NCBI GenBank assembly: GCA_963842725.1
Contig: CAWJHN010000004.1
Location: forward strand, 372,001 to 436,000
DNA length: 64,000 nucleotides
Direction: 5' to 3'
DNA from: UBA10649 sp963842725
Lineage (GTDB): Bacteria; Actinomycetota; Actinomycetes; S36-B12
Under the pieces are notes generated by a model. The model made no database searches and had not been told where the DNA came from. It saw nothing but the letters and a program-made list of their open reading frames with translations. Position numbers and translations under genes: made by a program. The stretch's first letter is position 1; every line of letters begins with the position of its first letter. This document shows positions 51,366-59,705 of the stretch, in pieces.

Positions 51366-52295
51366 GTGCGACTCGGTGTGCTTGACCTCGGATCGAACAC
51401 GGTCCACCTGCTGCTGGTCGACGCCCACTACGGTGCGGCGCCAGTGCCGGCCTCGAAACTGAAGATGCCGCTGAGGCTGTCCGAGCACCTGACGGCCGAC
51501 GGGCGGATCGAGGACTCCGCCGTCGACGGGCTGATCGACTTCATCACCCGAGGCATGCAACTTGCCGAGGACAAGGGCGCGACGGAGGTCATGGCCTTCG
51601 CCACGTCGGCGGTGCGCGAGGCGGCGAACGGCGAGCAGGTCCTGGCCCGGGTGCACCTCGAGACCGGGCTCGACATCGAGGTCCTTTCCGGCGAGGACGA
51701 GGCCCGGATGACGTTCCTCGCGGTACGACGGTGGTTCGGCTGGTCGAGCGGTCGCATCCTCCTGCTCGACATCGGTGGCGGCTCCCTAGAGCTCGCCTCG
51801 GGAGCCGACGAGGAGCCGGACGTCGCCCTTTCGCTGCCTCTCGGCGCGGGCCGTCTCACCCGGGATTTCGTGCAGAGCGACCCGCCAGAGCCCGAGGTGG
51901 TCCGGCAGATGCGGCGGCACGCGCGGGCGCGCATCGCCGAGGTCGTCGGACGGCTGCGCCGCGTCGGCGAGCCACGCGTGGCGGTTGCCACGTCGAAGAC
52001 GTTCAAGCAACTCGCCCGGATAGCCGGCGCGGCCCCGTCGAGCGAGGGTCCGTACGAGCGACGGGTCCTGCGCGCGGGCGACCTGCACGAGCTGGTGCCA
52101 CGCCTCGCCCGGATGACCGTCGACGAGCGCGGCCGGATCCCGGGTGTGTCCGAGGGACGGTCGGAGCAGATGCTGGCCGGTGCCATCGTCGCCGAGTCGG
52201 CGATGGACCTGCTGGAGCTCGACGAGCTCGTCGTCTGCCCGTGGGCGCTGCGCGAGGGGCTGATCCTGCGCCGGCTCGACGGGCTGACCTCGTGA
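51366..52295 (+). CDS. ppx: Ppx/GppA-family exopolyphosphatase
   Basis: This 309-residue ASKHA-fold phosphatase has the first phosphate loop LGVLDLGSNTVHLLLVD, ATSAVREAANG, and the second loop ILLLDIGGGSLELASG. It lacks the C-terminal HD domain of E. coli Ppx, like the short mycobacterial Ppx1. It would release phosphate from polyphosphate or hydrolyse pppGpp. It is first in an operon with the P-type ATPase and TIM-barrel genes, each overlapping the next by 4 nt. It is a second polyphosphate-related gene in the window besides ppk2. Confidence 0.92.
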   Translation: MRLGVLDLGSNTVHLLLVDAHYGAAPVPASKLKMPLRLSEHLTADGRIEDSAVDGLIDFITRGMQLAEDKGATEVMAFATSAVREAANGEQVLARVHLETGLDIEVLSGEDEARMTFLAVRRWFGWSSGRILLLDIGGGSLELASGADEEPDVALSLPLGAGRLTRDFVQSDPPEPEVVRQMRRHARARIAEVVGRLRRVGEPRVAVATSKTFKQLARIAGAAPSSEGPYERRVLRAGDLHELVPRLARMTVDERGRIPGVSEGRSEQMLAGAIVAESAMDLLELDELVVCPWALREGLILRRLDGLTS

Positions 52296-54631
52296 CCGCG
52301 AGCCAGGTCGTGCTCGCCGGGCTCACCGCTGACGAGGTGGCCGACCGCGTCGCCCGGGGTCAGGTGAACGAGGCGCCCGACGCGCGCAGCAGGAGCCTGT
52401 CGGACATCGTCCGTGCCAATACCCTCACCTGGTTCAACGGCCTGATCGGCACCCTCTGGGTGATCATGCTGCTCGTCGCGCCGATCCAGGACTCGCTGTT
52501 CGGCTTCATCATCGTCGCCAATACCGGGATCGGCATCATCCAGGAGTACCGCGCCGCCCGGACGCTGGCCAAGCTCGCCGTCCTCGGCGAGGCGAAGCCG
52601 GTTGTGCGGCGCGACGGCGCCGATGTCGAGGTCAGCCCGCACGACGTGGTCCTCGACGACCTCATCGTGCTGCGCACCGGTGACCAGCTGGTCGTCGACG
52701 GCGAGGTGTTGGCCTCCGACGGGCTCGAGATCGACGAGAGCCTGCTCACCGGCGAGGCGGACCCGGTCGACAAGGCGCTCGGCGACCAGGCCATGTCCGG
52801 ATCGTTCGTGGTGGCCGGGTCGGGCGTCTACCGGGCCACCCGCATCGGACGGGACTCCTTCGCGGCCGGGCTCACCGAGCAGGCGAAGAAGTTCCACCTG
52901 ACGAACTCCGAGCTGCGCGATGCGATCAACGGCTTCATCCGGGCGATCTCCTTCCTGCTGGTACCGGTCGGCCTGCTGCTGCTCTGGTCGCAGCTGGTGC
53001 GGGCGGAGCTTCCCTTCGACGAGGCCGTCCGGGGGACGATCGCCGGCGTGATCACGATGGTGCCGGAGGGCCTGGTCCTCCTGACCAGCATCGCGATGGC
53101 GGTGTCGGTCATCCGGCTGGCGCAGAAGCGCGTGCTCGTGCAGGACATGCCGGCTGTTGAGGTACTGGCGCGCGTCGACACGATCTGCGTCGACAAGACC
53201 GGGACCCTGACCGAGCCCGGGATGCGCGTGCGCGACATCGTCGTGCTCGACGGTTCCGCCCATCCCGCCGGAGCCCTGGACGAGGTGCTCGGTGCGATGG
53301 GCGCGAGCGAGTCGAACCCCAACCCGACACTCGAGGCCATCGCCGCCGCCTACGCGTCGCCGGGTTGGGCGGCCACGTCATCGGTGCCGTTCTCGAGTGC
53401 GCGGAAGTGGTCGGCCGCGGGATTCGAGCGCCAGGGAGCGTGGGTCCTCGGTGCCCCGGAGATGGTCGCCCCGACGGACGAGACCCTGCTCGCAAAGGCC
53501 GGCGCGGTTGCCGCCGATGGGGCGCGGGTCCTCCTGCTCGCTCGCGCCGATGGGGTGCCATCCGCGGACGCCGGTACCGGGCCGGTGACCCCGGTGGCGC
53601 TCGTCGTGATCAACCAGCAGCTGCGTCCGGACGCGGCCCAGACCGTCGCCTACTTCCTGGAGCAGGACGTCACCGTCAAGGTCATCTCCGGCGACAACGC
53701 CGCCACGGTCGGCGCCATCGCCGTTCAGGCCGGAGTGCCCGGTGCGGACCGGCCGATCGACGCCCGCACCCTGCCGACCGCCCTGGCCGACCTGGCCGAC
53801 GCCGTCACGGCGTCCAATGTCTTCGGTCGCGTGTCACCGTCGCAGAAGCAGGACATGGTCGACGCCCTGCACCTGAAGAAGTCGACCGTCGCCATGACGG
53901 GTGACGGCGTCAACGACGTCCTGGCCCTGAAGAACGCGGACCTGGGCATCGCCATGGGATCGGGTTCCGGCGCGACGCGCGCCGTCGCGCAGGTGGTCCT
54001 GCTCGACAACAAGTGGTCCGTCATGCCCAGCGTCGTGGCCGAGGGGCGCCGCGTGCTCGGCAACATCGAGCGGGTGTCCGACGTCTTCCTGACCAAGTCC
54101 TGCTACGCGGTCATCATCTCGCTGGTCACCGGCGTCTTCGCGGTCGCGTTCCCGTTCCTGCCGCGTCACCTGTCGCTCATCGGCGGCCTGACGATCGGCA
54201 TCCCCAGTTTCTTCCTGGCGCTGATGCCCAACACCGAGCGCTTCCGTCCCGGCTTCTTCCGGCGCGTGCTGCTCTTCGCGGTCCCGGCCGGCGTGATCGC
54301 CGCCACCTGCGCGTTCACGAGCTACGGACTGGCCCTGAGGGTGGGGGAGCCGACGCTCAGCGCCCAGTCCGCGGCGACCACGACCCTGTTCATCGTCGGC
54401 ATCGCCGTGCTGCTCCAGGCTGCCCGTCCGCTGAACGCCATTCGGCTGGCGATCGTCGGCTCCATGGTCGTGGCCTTCATCGGGGTGCTGGTGATTCCCT
54501 GGTTCTCGGAGTTCTTCGCCCTCTCGCTGGCGCCCGAGCGATACGCCGTCGTCGCGGTCGCGGTCGGGCTCGTCGGCGCCGTCCTCGTCTGGGTCGCGAC
54601 GCTCGTCACCGATCGCTGGCGCCGGGCATGA
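52292..54631 (+). CDS. P-type ATPase, CtpE-like
   Basis: This 779-residue intact P-type ATPase has LLTGEADPV in the actuator domain, the phosphorylation site CVDKTGTLTEPG (D301), VISGDNAATVGAI and AMTGDGVNDVLALK. Helix M4 has TMVPEGLVLL, keeping the Glu expected for Ca2+ coordination. In mycobacteria CtpE with this layout imports Ca2+, so calcium is the best guess. GTG 52292 overlaps the ppx stop (GTGA). It has about eight to ten membrane helices. Confidence 0.9.
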   Translation: MTASQVVLAGLTADEVADRVARGQVNEAPDARSRSLSDIVRANTLTWFNGLIGTLWVIMLLVAPIQDSLFGFIIVANTGIGIIQEYRAARTLAKLAVLGEAKPVVRRDGADVEVSPHDVVLDDLIVLRTGDQLVVDGEVLASDGLEIDESLLTGEADPVDKALGDQAMSGSFVVAGSGVYRATRIGRDSFAAGLTEQAKKFHLTNSELRDAINGFIRAISFLLVPVGLLLLWSQLVRAELPFDEAVRGTIAGVITMVPEGLVLLTSIAMAVSVIRLAQKRVLVQDMPAVEVLARVDTICVDKTGTLTEPGMRVRDIVVLDGSAHPAGALDEVLGAMGASESNPNPTLEAIAAAYASPGWAATSSVPFSSARKWSAAGFERQGAWVLGAPEMVAPTDETLLAKAGAVAADGARVLLLARADGVPSADAGTGPVTPVALVVINQQLRPDAAQTVAYFLEQDVTVKVISGDNAATVGAIAVQAGVPGADRPIDARTLPTALADLADAVTASNVFGRVSPSQKQDMVDALHLKKSTVAMTGDGVNDVLALKNADLGIAMGSGSGATRAVAQVVLLDNKWSVMPSVVAEGRRVLGNIERVSDVFLTKSCYAVIISLVTGVFAVAFPFLPRHLSLIGGLTIGIPSFFLALMPNTERFRPGFFRRVLLFAVPAGVIAATCAFTSYGLALRVGEPTLSAQSAATTTLFIVGIAVLLQAARPLNAIRLAIVGSMVVAFIGVLVIPWFSEFFALSLAPERYAVVAVAVGLVGAVLVWVATLVTDRWRRA

Positions 54632-55419
54632 CCAGCAGGCCCCGGGTCGGGCTGTCGACGTCGTCGGTCTTCCCGGAGACGACGGCGGCGGGATTCGAGC
54701 TCGCGGCGTCGCTCGGCTACGACGGTGTCGAGGTCATGGTCGGCACCGACACGACGAGTCAGGATCCGGACGCACTCAAGGCGCTGGTCGACCACTACGA
54801 GATGCCGATCCTGTCGATCCACGCCCCGTGCCTCCTGGTCACGCAGCGGGTCTGGGGCACGGACCCGTGGGGCAAGCTCCAGCGCGCGCAGGAGGTCGCC
54901 GAGCGGCTGGGCGCGGACACGGTGGTCGTCCATCCGCCCTTCCGGTGGCAGCGCGACTACGCGCGCGAGTTCGTCACCGGACTCGAGCGCATGGCATCGG
55001 AGACCGACGTGCGATTCGCCGTGGAGAACATGTTCCCCTGGCGCGCCGGCCCCGGCTCGGTCGCGGCCTACCTGCCCGACTGGGACGTCCGCAACGACGA
55101 CTACCCGCACACGACGCTCGACCTCTCGCACACGGCTGTCTCGCGAAGTGACGCCGTAGAGATGGCCCGCGACCTCGGCGACCGCCTGTCCCACGTCCAC
55201 CTCGCCGACGGCACCGACTCCGCGCGCGACGACCACCTGATCCCCGGACGCGGCGGCCAGCCGGTGTCCGAGGTGCTCGGCCTGCTGTCCGCGTCCGGAT
55301 TCTCGGGCGACGTCATCGTCGAGGTAAGCACGCGGCGGGCCACCGACCGCGCGGCGCGCGAACTCGACCTCGCGGAGGCGCTGGCCTTCGCCCGCTGGCA
55401 CCTGCTCCCCGGCGGTTGA
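54628..55419 (+). CDS. Sugar phosphate isomerase/epimerase-like TIM-barrel protein
   Basis: This 263-residue protein has the AP-endonuclease-2/xylose-isomerase-type barrel: GLSTSSVFPETTAAGFELAA, GYDGVEVMV, VVHPPFRWQ, AVENMFPW (metal-type Glu), TLDLSHTAVS, HVHLADG and the last-strand VIVEVS. The residues match a divalent metal site. Rv0498 in M. tuberculosis is in the same position after ppx. The substrate is unknown. ATG 54628 overlaps the ATPase stop. Confidence 0.85.
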   Translation: MTSRPRVGLSTSSVFPETTAAGFELAASLGYDGVEVMVGTDTTSQDPDALKALVDHYEMPILSIHAPCLLVTQRVWGTDPWGKLQRAQEVAERLGADTVVVHPPFRWQRDYAREFVTGLERMASETDVRFAVENMFPWRAGPGSVAAYLPDWDVRNDDYPHTTLDLSHTAVSRSDAVEMARDLGDRLSHVHLADGTDSARDDHLIPGRGGQPVSEVLGLLSASGFSGDVIVEVSTRRATDRAARELDLAEALAFARWHLLPGG

Positions 55420-55446
55420 GTAGCCACGCACCAGGGGTCGGGCGGT

Positions 55447-55452
55447 TAGTGT
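55447..55452 (+). promoter_or_regulatory. -10 box TAGTGT of the tetR-putB operon
   Basis: TAGTGT ends 6 nt before the GTG at 55459. Confidence 0.55.
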
Positions 55453-55458
55453 GGGGAT

Positions 55459-56121
55459 GTGGCGAACGAACCGCGCAGCTTGGGAGTCAGTCCGCAGGAC
55501 GCGGCCAACGCCGTGCTCAGCGCTGCCCGGTTCGCGTTCGAGTCGCGCGGGTATGCGAGCACGACCATGAAGTCCGTAGCGGCGGCCGCCGGCGTGGCAC
55601 CGGGGGTCGTCAAGTCGCTGTACGACAACAAGGAGCGGCTGTTCGCGGCGGCCATGCGGCTGCCCTTCGACCCTGCCCAGGCCGTCCCGGAGATGATCGC
55701 GCCGGGCCTGGACGGCCTCGGCGAGCGGCTCGTCCGCATGACGCTGCAGCTGATGGACGACGACCAGGTCAGGAACGACCTCGCCCGGCTCCTGAAGTCC
55801 GACACGGCCGCATCGGTGTCCGCCGGCGCCGCGAGAGCGGCGATGAACCCCGATGCCGCTGCTGCGCCCCTGGGTCAGCTGCGGTTCGTGGCGGAGTACC
55901 TGCAGAGCGAGGTGGTGGATCGGGTCGTGACCGCCGTCGGCGTGCCGGATGCCCGACTGCGGGTCACCCTGATCTCGTCGTACCTGGTGGGCATCGCGAC
56001 CACGCGCTACCTGCTTCGCGTCGAGCCGATCGCCTCGGTGTCCGACGAGGACGTCGTCCGACTGGTCGGACCGACCATCCAGGCCCTGCTCGACCCGACC
56101 CGCAAGGCCGGGGAGCGGTGA
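55459..56121 (+). CDS. TetR-family regulator upstream of proline dehydrogenase
   Basis: This 220-residue regulator has an N-terminal helix-turn-helix (ANAVLSAARFAFESRGY, then TTMKSVAAAAGVAPGVVKSLYDNKERLF, residues about 16-60). The C-terminal domain resembles the TetR_C_33/Tetracyclin_repressor type. Its stop overlaps the GTG of putB, so it may control proline dehydrogenase. GTG 55459 is leaderless. I see no clear palindrome at its promoter. Confidence 0.9.
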   Translation: MANEPRSLGVSPQDAANAVLSAARFAFESRGYASTTMKSVAAAAGVAPGVVKSLYDNKERLFAAAMRLPFDPAQAVPEMIAPGLDGLGERLVRMTLQLMDDDQVRNDLARLLKSDTAASVSAGAARAAMNPDAAAAPLGQLRFVAEYLQSEVVDRVVTAVGVPDARLRVTLISSYLVGIATTRYLLRVEPIASVSDEDVVRLVGPTIQALLDPTRKAGER

Positions 56122-57026
56122 TTCGCGAGGCCATCTCCGCGGTGGCCCGCAATGAGTCCCTGGGCGGCCTCATCAGCCGCACCCCGGTCGCCCGCGACGT
56201 GGTCCGGCGACTGGTGGCGGGCGAGACGGTCGAGTCCGCCCTGGCCGTGGCACTCGACCTCGCGGACCGCGGCTTCTGGGTGAGCCTCGAGCGGGCCGCA
56301 CCGACGGTCCGTGACGAGGCGGAGGCGGATGGCGTGCTCACCGAGTACGTCGACCTGGTCGACCGGATCGTCGCCGCCGGGCTGGCCGACGCCTGCGAGG
56401 TGTCGGTCTTCGTCGAGGCCATGGGCACCGACGCGCGGCCGGACGATGCGCGACGACGACTCGCCGCGCTGTGCGGGCACGCCACGTCCCGCGGGGTCGC
56501 CGTGATGGTCGGCATGGGGCCGGCCCCGGACGTGGACCGGACCATCGCCTGGGTGGGCGAGCTGACGGACGAGGGCCTGCGCGTGGGGATGACCCTGCAG
56601 GCCTGCCTGAAGCGCTCCGAGCGCGACTGCGAGACGTACGGCGGCGGTCGCGTGCGCCTGGTCAAGGGCAGCCACCACGGTGAGCCGGGGTTGGCCCACG
56701 ACCAGCCCATCGAGATCGACAAGGCCTTCGTGCGCTGCGCGAAGAAACTGCTGGCGGGTACCGGCGAGCCGTCGTTCGCCACGCACGATCCCCGGCTCCT
56801 GGAGGTCCTCGAGAGCCTGGTCCAGCGCTACGGCCGGTCCAAGCACTCGTATGAGTTCGCCATGTACATGGGCCGCCTCGAGGCCGCCCAGGAACGCCTG
56901 GCCGACCACGGCGAGCGGGTGCGCGTCTACGTCCCCTACGGGCCGGACTGGTTCCAGCGGCTCATGGGAGGCTTGGCGGAGCAGCCGAGCTCGATCGCCG
57001 CCGCGGTCCGGTCCCTGCTGCCGTGA
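56118..57026 (+). CDS. putB: Proline dehydrogenase (monofunctional PutB/ProDH)
   Basis: This 302-residue FAD-dependent TIM-barrel enzyme oxidises proline to pyrroline-5-carboxylate at the membrane. Family blocks are VSVFVEAMGTDA, GMTLQACLKRSERD, RVRLVKGSHHGEP (FAD/substrate Lys), FATHDPRLLEVL and YEFAMYMGR with YVPYGPDWFQRLMGGLAE (substrate-binding Arg pair region) at the end. No P5C dehydrogenase gene is in the window. It is coupled to the tetR gene and followed after 34 nt by proC, which runs the opposite reaction. Confidence 0.92.
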   Translation: MIREAISAVARNESLGGLISRTPVARDVVRRLVAGETVESALAVALDLADRGFWVSLERAAPTVRDEAEADGVLTEYVDLVDRIVAAGLADACEVSVFVEAMGTDARPDDARRRLAALCGHATSRGVAVMVGMGPAPDVDRTIAWVGELTDEGLRVGMTLQACLKRSERDCETYGGGRVRLVKGSHHGEPGLAHDQPIEIDKAFVRCAKKLLAGTGEPSFATHDPRLLEVLESLVQRYGRSKHSYEFAMYMGRLEAAQERLADHGERVRVYVPYGPDWFQRLMGGLAEQPSSIAAAVRSLLP

Positions 57027-57060
57027 CCCCACGTTCGTTCCCTATCCGCCGGGAGGCGCA

Positions 57061-57864
57061 ATGACGATGCGGATCGCCGTGCTCGGCGGTGGTGTGATGG
57101 GCGAGACCCTGGCGAGCGGCTTCCTGCGGTACGTGACGCCGGTGCCCGAGGTGGTCGTCGCCGAGCGCCGCCCCGAGCGGGCCGCGGAGCTCGCCCGCAC
57201 CCACGGCATCTCGATCGAGGAGGCCCCCGATGCCGCGCGCGGGGCCGACGTCGTGGTGCTCGTCGTGAAGCCGCAGGACATGGCGGCCCTGCTCGCCGAG
57301 GTCGGCCCAGCCATCGAGCCCGGCTGCCTGGTGATCTCGATCGCCGCGGGCATCCGGACCGCGTTCGTCCAGGACCGGATCACGGCAGGGGCCAACGTGG
57401 TGCGCGCCATGCCCAACACCCCCGCGCGGGTGGATCGCGGCGTCACGGGCGTGAGCCCGGGTGCCACCTGCTCGCCGGAGGCGCTCGCCACAGCGGTCGG
57501 GCTCCTGCACAGCGTGGGCATCGTGGTCGAGGTGCCCGAGGAGCTCCAGGACGCGGTCACGGCGGTGTCGGGGAGCGGACCGGCGTACGTCTTCTTCCTC
57601 GCCGAGGCCATGATCGACGCCGGCATCGCACTCGGGCTCGACCCTCAGACCGCGCAGCGCATGGTTCATCACACGATCCTCGGAGCGGCCACGCTGCTCG
57701 AGTCGTCCGGCGAGACAGCCCAGGTCCTGCGGCGTAACGTCACGTCTCCGAACGGCACGACGGCCGCGGCCATCCAGGCGATGGAGCAGCTGGGGGTGCA
57801 CGAGGCCGTGGTGTCCGCGATCGGAGCCGCGCGGGACCGCAGCCGCGAGCTGTCAGGGGGCTGA
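57061..57864 (+). CDS. proC: Pyrroline-5-carboxylate reductase
   Basis: This 267-residue NAD(P)H-dependent reductase makes proline from P5C. It has the Rossmann motif AVLGGGVMGETLASG, VLVVKPQ, RAMPNTPARVDRGVTG and the C-terminal signature VSGSGPAYVFFLAEAMIDAGIALGL in the conserved order (positions about 165-190). GGGAGG lies 4 nt before ATG 57061; ATG 57067 is 10 nt from it and is the alternative. The context (proC, small HTH gene, bS22 gene, SDR gene) matches Rv0500-Rv0501. Confidence 0.96.
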   Translation: MTMRIAVLGGGVMGETLASGFLRYVTPVPEVVVAERRPERAAELARTHGISIEEAPDAARGADVVVLVVKPQDMAALLAEVGPAIEPGCLVISIAAGIRTAFVQDRITAGANVVRAMPNTPARVDRGVTGVSPGATCSPEALATAVGLLHSVGIVVEVPEELQDAVTAVSGSGPAYVFFLAEAMIDAGIALGLDPQTAQRMVHHTILGAATLLESSGETAQVLRRNVTSPNGTTAAAIQAMEQLGVHEAVVSAIGAARDRSRELSGG

Positions 57865-57867
57865 TCG

Positions 57868-59064
57868 ATGAGCGATCGGGTCGGGATCGTCTGGGACGAC
57901 CGACTGTCCGAGTATGACTTCGGCCCCGGTCACCCGATGGCTCCGGTGCGGGTTCAGCTCGCCATGCGGCTGGCCGCCGAGTTCGGCCTGTTCCGGCATG
58001 CCGGCGTGCAGGTGCTCACCCCGGTCGAGTTGGCCCCGGAGGACGCGATCCTGCGCGTGCACGAGGCGGAGTACGTCGCCGCGGTGCGGCGCGCATCGTC
58101 CGATCCGCACTTCTATGACGCCGCCCGGGGGCTCGGCACCCCGGACGACCCGGTGTTCCCCAACATGCACGAGGCGTCGAGTCGCATCGCCGGCGCGACG
58201 CTCATGGCGGTCCAGGCGGTGCACTCCGGCGGGTACGACCACGCGGTGAACCTGGCCGGGGGGCTGCACCATGCGCTCCCCGGTGCAGCCGAGGGCTTCT
58301 GCGTGTACAACGACCTCGCGGTCGGTATCGCCTGGCTACTCGACCAGGGCGTCGAGCGGGTCGCCTACATCGATGTCGACGTGCACCACGGCGACGGGGT
58401 CCAGGCGATGTTCTGGGACGACCCGCGGGTCATGACCATCTCCATCCATGAGAACCCGCAGTCGCTGTTCCCGGGCAGTGGCTACGCGGTCGACAGCGGC
58501 GGTCCGTCGGCGCCCGGAACCGCGGTCAACATCGCGATCCCGGCCGGAACGGGCGATCAGGGCTGGCTCCGGGCGCTGCACGCCGTCGTGCCCGACGTGC
58601 TCGGGGCGTTCGCGCCGCAGGTGATCGTGAGCCAGCACGGTGTCGACACGCACTTCGAGGACCCGCTCGCCCACCTGCTGGTCTCCCTCGACGGACAGCG
58701 CATGGCATTCGAGGCGATCCATCGTTGGGCGCACCGGTACGCCGGCGGCAGGTGGATCGCCACGGGCGGCGGTGGCTACGAGTGGGTGGACGTCGTTCCC
58801 CGGGCGTGGGCGCACCTGATCGCGGAGGCGATCGGGCACCCGATCGAGCCGGCCACATCCGTCCCGGCCGCCTTCCACGAGTTCGTCCTCGAGGCGCTGG
58901 GCCGGCAGGCACCCGGCCGGATGACCGACGGCCGCCAGCCGTGGCCGAAGCCGTTCGACCAGGGATTCGATCCGGACGACGCGATCGACGGGGCCATCAT
59001 GGCTACCCGAACCGCGGTGTACCCCCACTGGGGGCTGACCGCCGAGCCCAACCTCTGGTTCTGA
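57868..59064 (+). CDS. acuC: AcuC-like histone-deacetylase-family enzyme
   Basis: This 398-residue zinc deacetylase has FGPGHPMAPVRVQLAM, GGLHHALPGAAEGFCVYND (catalytic His pair), YIDVDVHHGDGVQAMF (zinc Asp and His), SQHGVDTHFEDPLAHL (second zinc Asp) and GGGGYEW (Tyr). AcuC of Bacillus deacetylates acetyl-CoA synthetase; the same role is plausible. ATG 57868 lies 3 nt after the proC stop, so it belongs to that transcript. AcuC is not between proC and the HTH gene in M. tuberculosis as I recall it. Confidence 0.92.
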   Translation: MSDRVGIVWDDRLSEYDFGPGHPMAPVRVQLAMRLAAEFGLFRHAGVQVLTPVELAPEDAILRVHEAEYVAAVRRASSDPHFYDAARGLGTPDDPVFPNMHEASSRIAGATLMAVQAVHSGGYDHAVNLAGGLHHALPGAAEGFCVYNDLAVGIAWLLDQGVERVAYIDVDVHHGDGVQAMFWDDPRVMTISIHENPQSLFPGSGYAVDSGGPSAPGTAVNIAIPAGTGDQGWLRALHAVVPDVLGAFAPQVIVSQHGVDTHFEDPLAHLLVSLDGQRMAFEAIHRWAHRYAGGRWIATGGGGYEWVDVVPRAWAHLIAEAIGHPIEPATSVPAAFHEFVLEALGRQAPGRMTDGRQPWPKPFDQGFDPDDAIDGAIMATRTAVYPHWGLTAEPNLWF

Positions 59065-59259
59065 ACGCACACCCCGGTTCTCGCAGCGGTGGGCCACCGG
59101 ACGCTCTCGCCGGCAGGAGACTTTGCTCACGGATCAGGACGAATTTCCGGATCAACTTTCCCAAGGGCATCACGGGCCACTAGTCTTCGCAAGGCCTGCA
59201 GGGCCGTGTGTCACCGGAGGGGAAGCCGGTGCGTCCCTGCGCAGAAAGTTCGGTGTGAG

Positions 59260-59466
59260 ATGTCGACGACCCCTGATCGGGCGTTCTCCGAGGTGCATTT
59301 CCTGACGGTTGCCGAGGTGGCCGCCGTCATGCGCGTCTCGAAGATGACGGTGTACCGCCTCGTCCACAACGGCGAGATGCCCGCTGTACGGGTCGGCCGG
59401 TCGTTCCGGGTCCCCGAGCAGGCCGTGCACGACTACCTCCGGGACTCGTTCGTCGAGACCGCGTAG
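59260..59466 (+). CDS. Small excisionase/BldC-like DNA-binding protein
   Basis: This 68-residue protein is a single MerR-like winged helix-turn-helix: FLTVAEVAAVMRVSKMTVYRLVHNGEMPAVRVGRSFRVPEQAV (about residues 14-57). It matches the Rv0500A type and the BldC fold of Streptomyces, which bind DNA as head-to-tail oligomers. The ATG at 59260 follows GTGAG; the 195-nt upstream gap contains TAGTCT at 59181-59186 as a possible -10 box and a small hairpin (59212-59231). The gap holds no other gene. Confidence 0.9.
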   Translation: MSTTPDRAFSEVHFLTVAEVAAVMRVSKMTVYRLVHNGEMPAVRVGRSFRVPEQAVHDYLRDSFVETA

Positions 59467-59488
59467 GAGTCGTCCGGCCCACCGGCGA

Positions 59489-59566
59489 TAGGCTGGTGGG
59501 CACCAGCAGACATACGGGCGGGCCTGCGGGTCCGCCCGAACCACGATCGAGCTCTTGTCAGCTCGA
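59489..59566 (+). promoter_or_regulatory. Structured leader of the bS22 gene
   Basis: TAGGCT at 59489-59494 is a possible -10 box. Three inverted repeats follow: GCTGGT/ACCAGC (59492-59507), CGGGCGG/CCGCCCG (59515-59538) and TCGAGCT/AGCTCGA (59547-59566). The last ends 8 nt before the AAGGA ribosome site of the bS22 gene. Confidence 0.5.
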
Positions 59567-59585
59567 CGAACGATAAGGACACTCG

Positions 59586-59684
59586 ATGGGCTCAGTGGTC
59601 AAGAAGCGGCGCAAGCGGATGGCCAAGAAGAAGCACCGCAAGTTGCTGCGTCGTACCCGGGTCCAGCGCCGCAACAAGAAGTAG
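59586..59684 (+). CDS. AURKAIP1/COX24-type mini ribosomal protein (bS22)
   Basis: This 32-residue, extremely basic peptide (MGSVVKKRRKRMAKKKHRK, then LLRRTRVQRRNKK) is the actinobacterial AURKAIP1/COX24-domain protein, found in mycobacterial 30S subunits as bS22 near the decoding centre. AAGGA lies 6 nt before the ATG. It occupies the same position as Rv0500B, between the small HTH gene and the SDR gene. It is too short for standard ORF cut-offs. Confidence 0.95.
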   Translation: MGSVVKKRRKRMAKKKHRKLLRRTRVQRRNKK

Positions 59685-59705
59685 TTCGAGCAGCAAGGGG
59701 GTCTC

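Noticed and set aside
59200..59259. Possible cobalamin riboswitch before the small HTH gene (GGGGAAGCCGGTGCG resembles part of the B12 core)
   Set aside because: The following conserved parts, including the GCCACTG segment, are absent, and the leader is too short. I treat the hairpin 59212-59231 as a simple stem.
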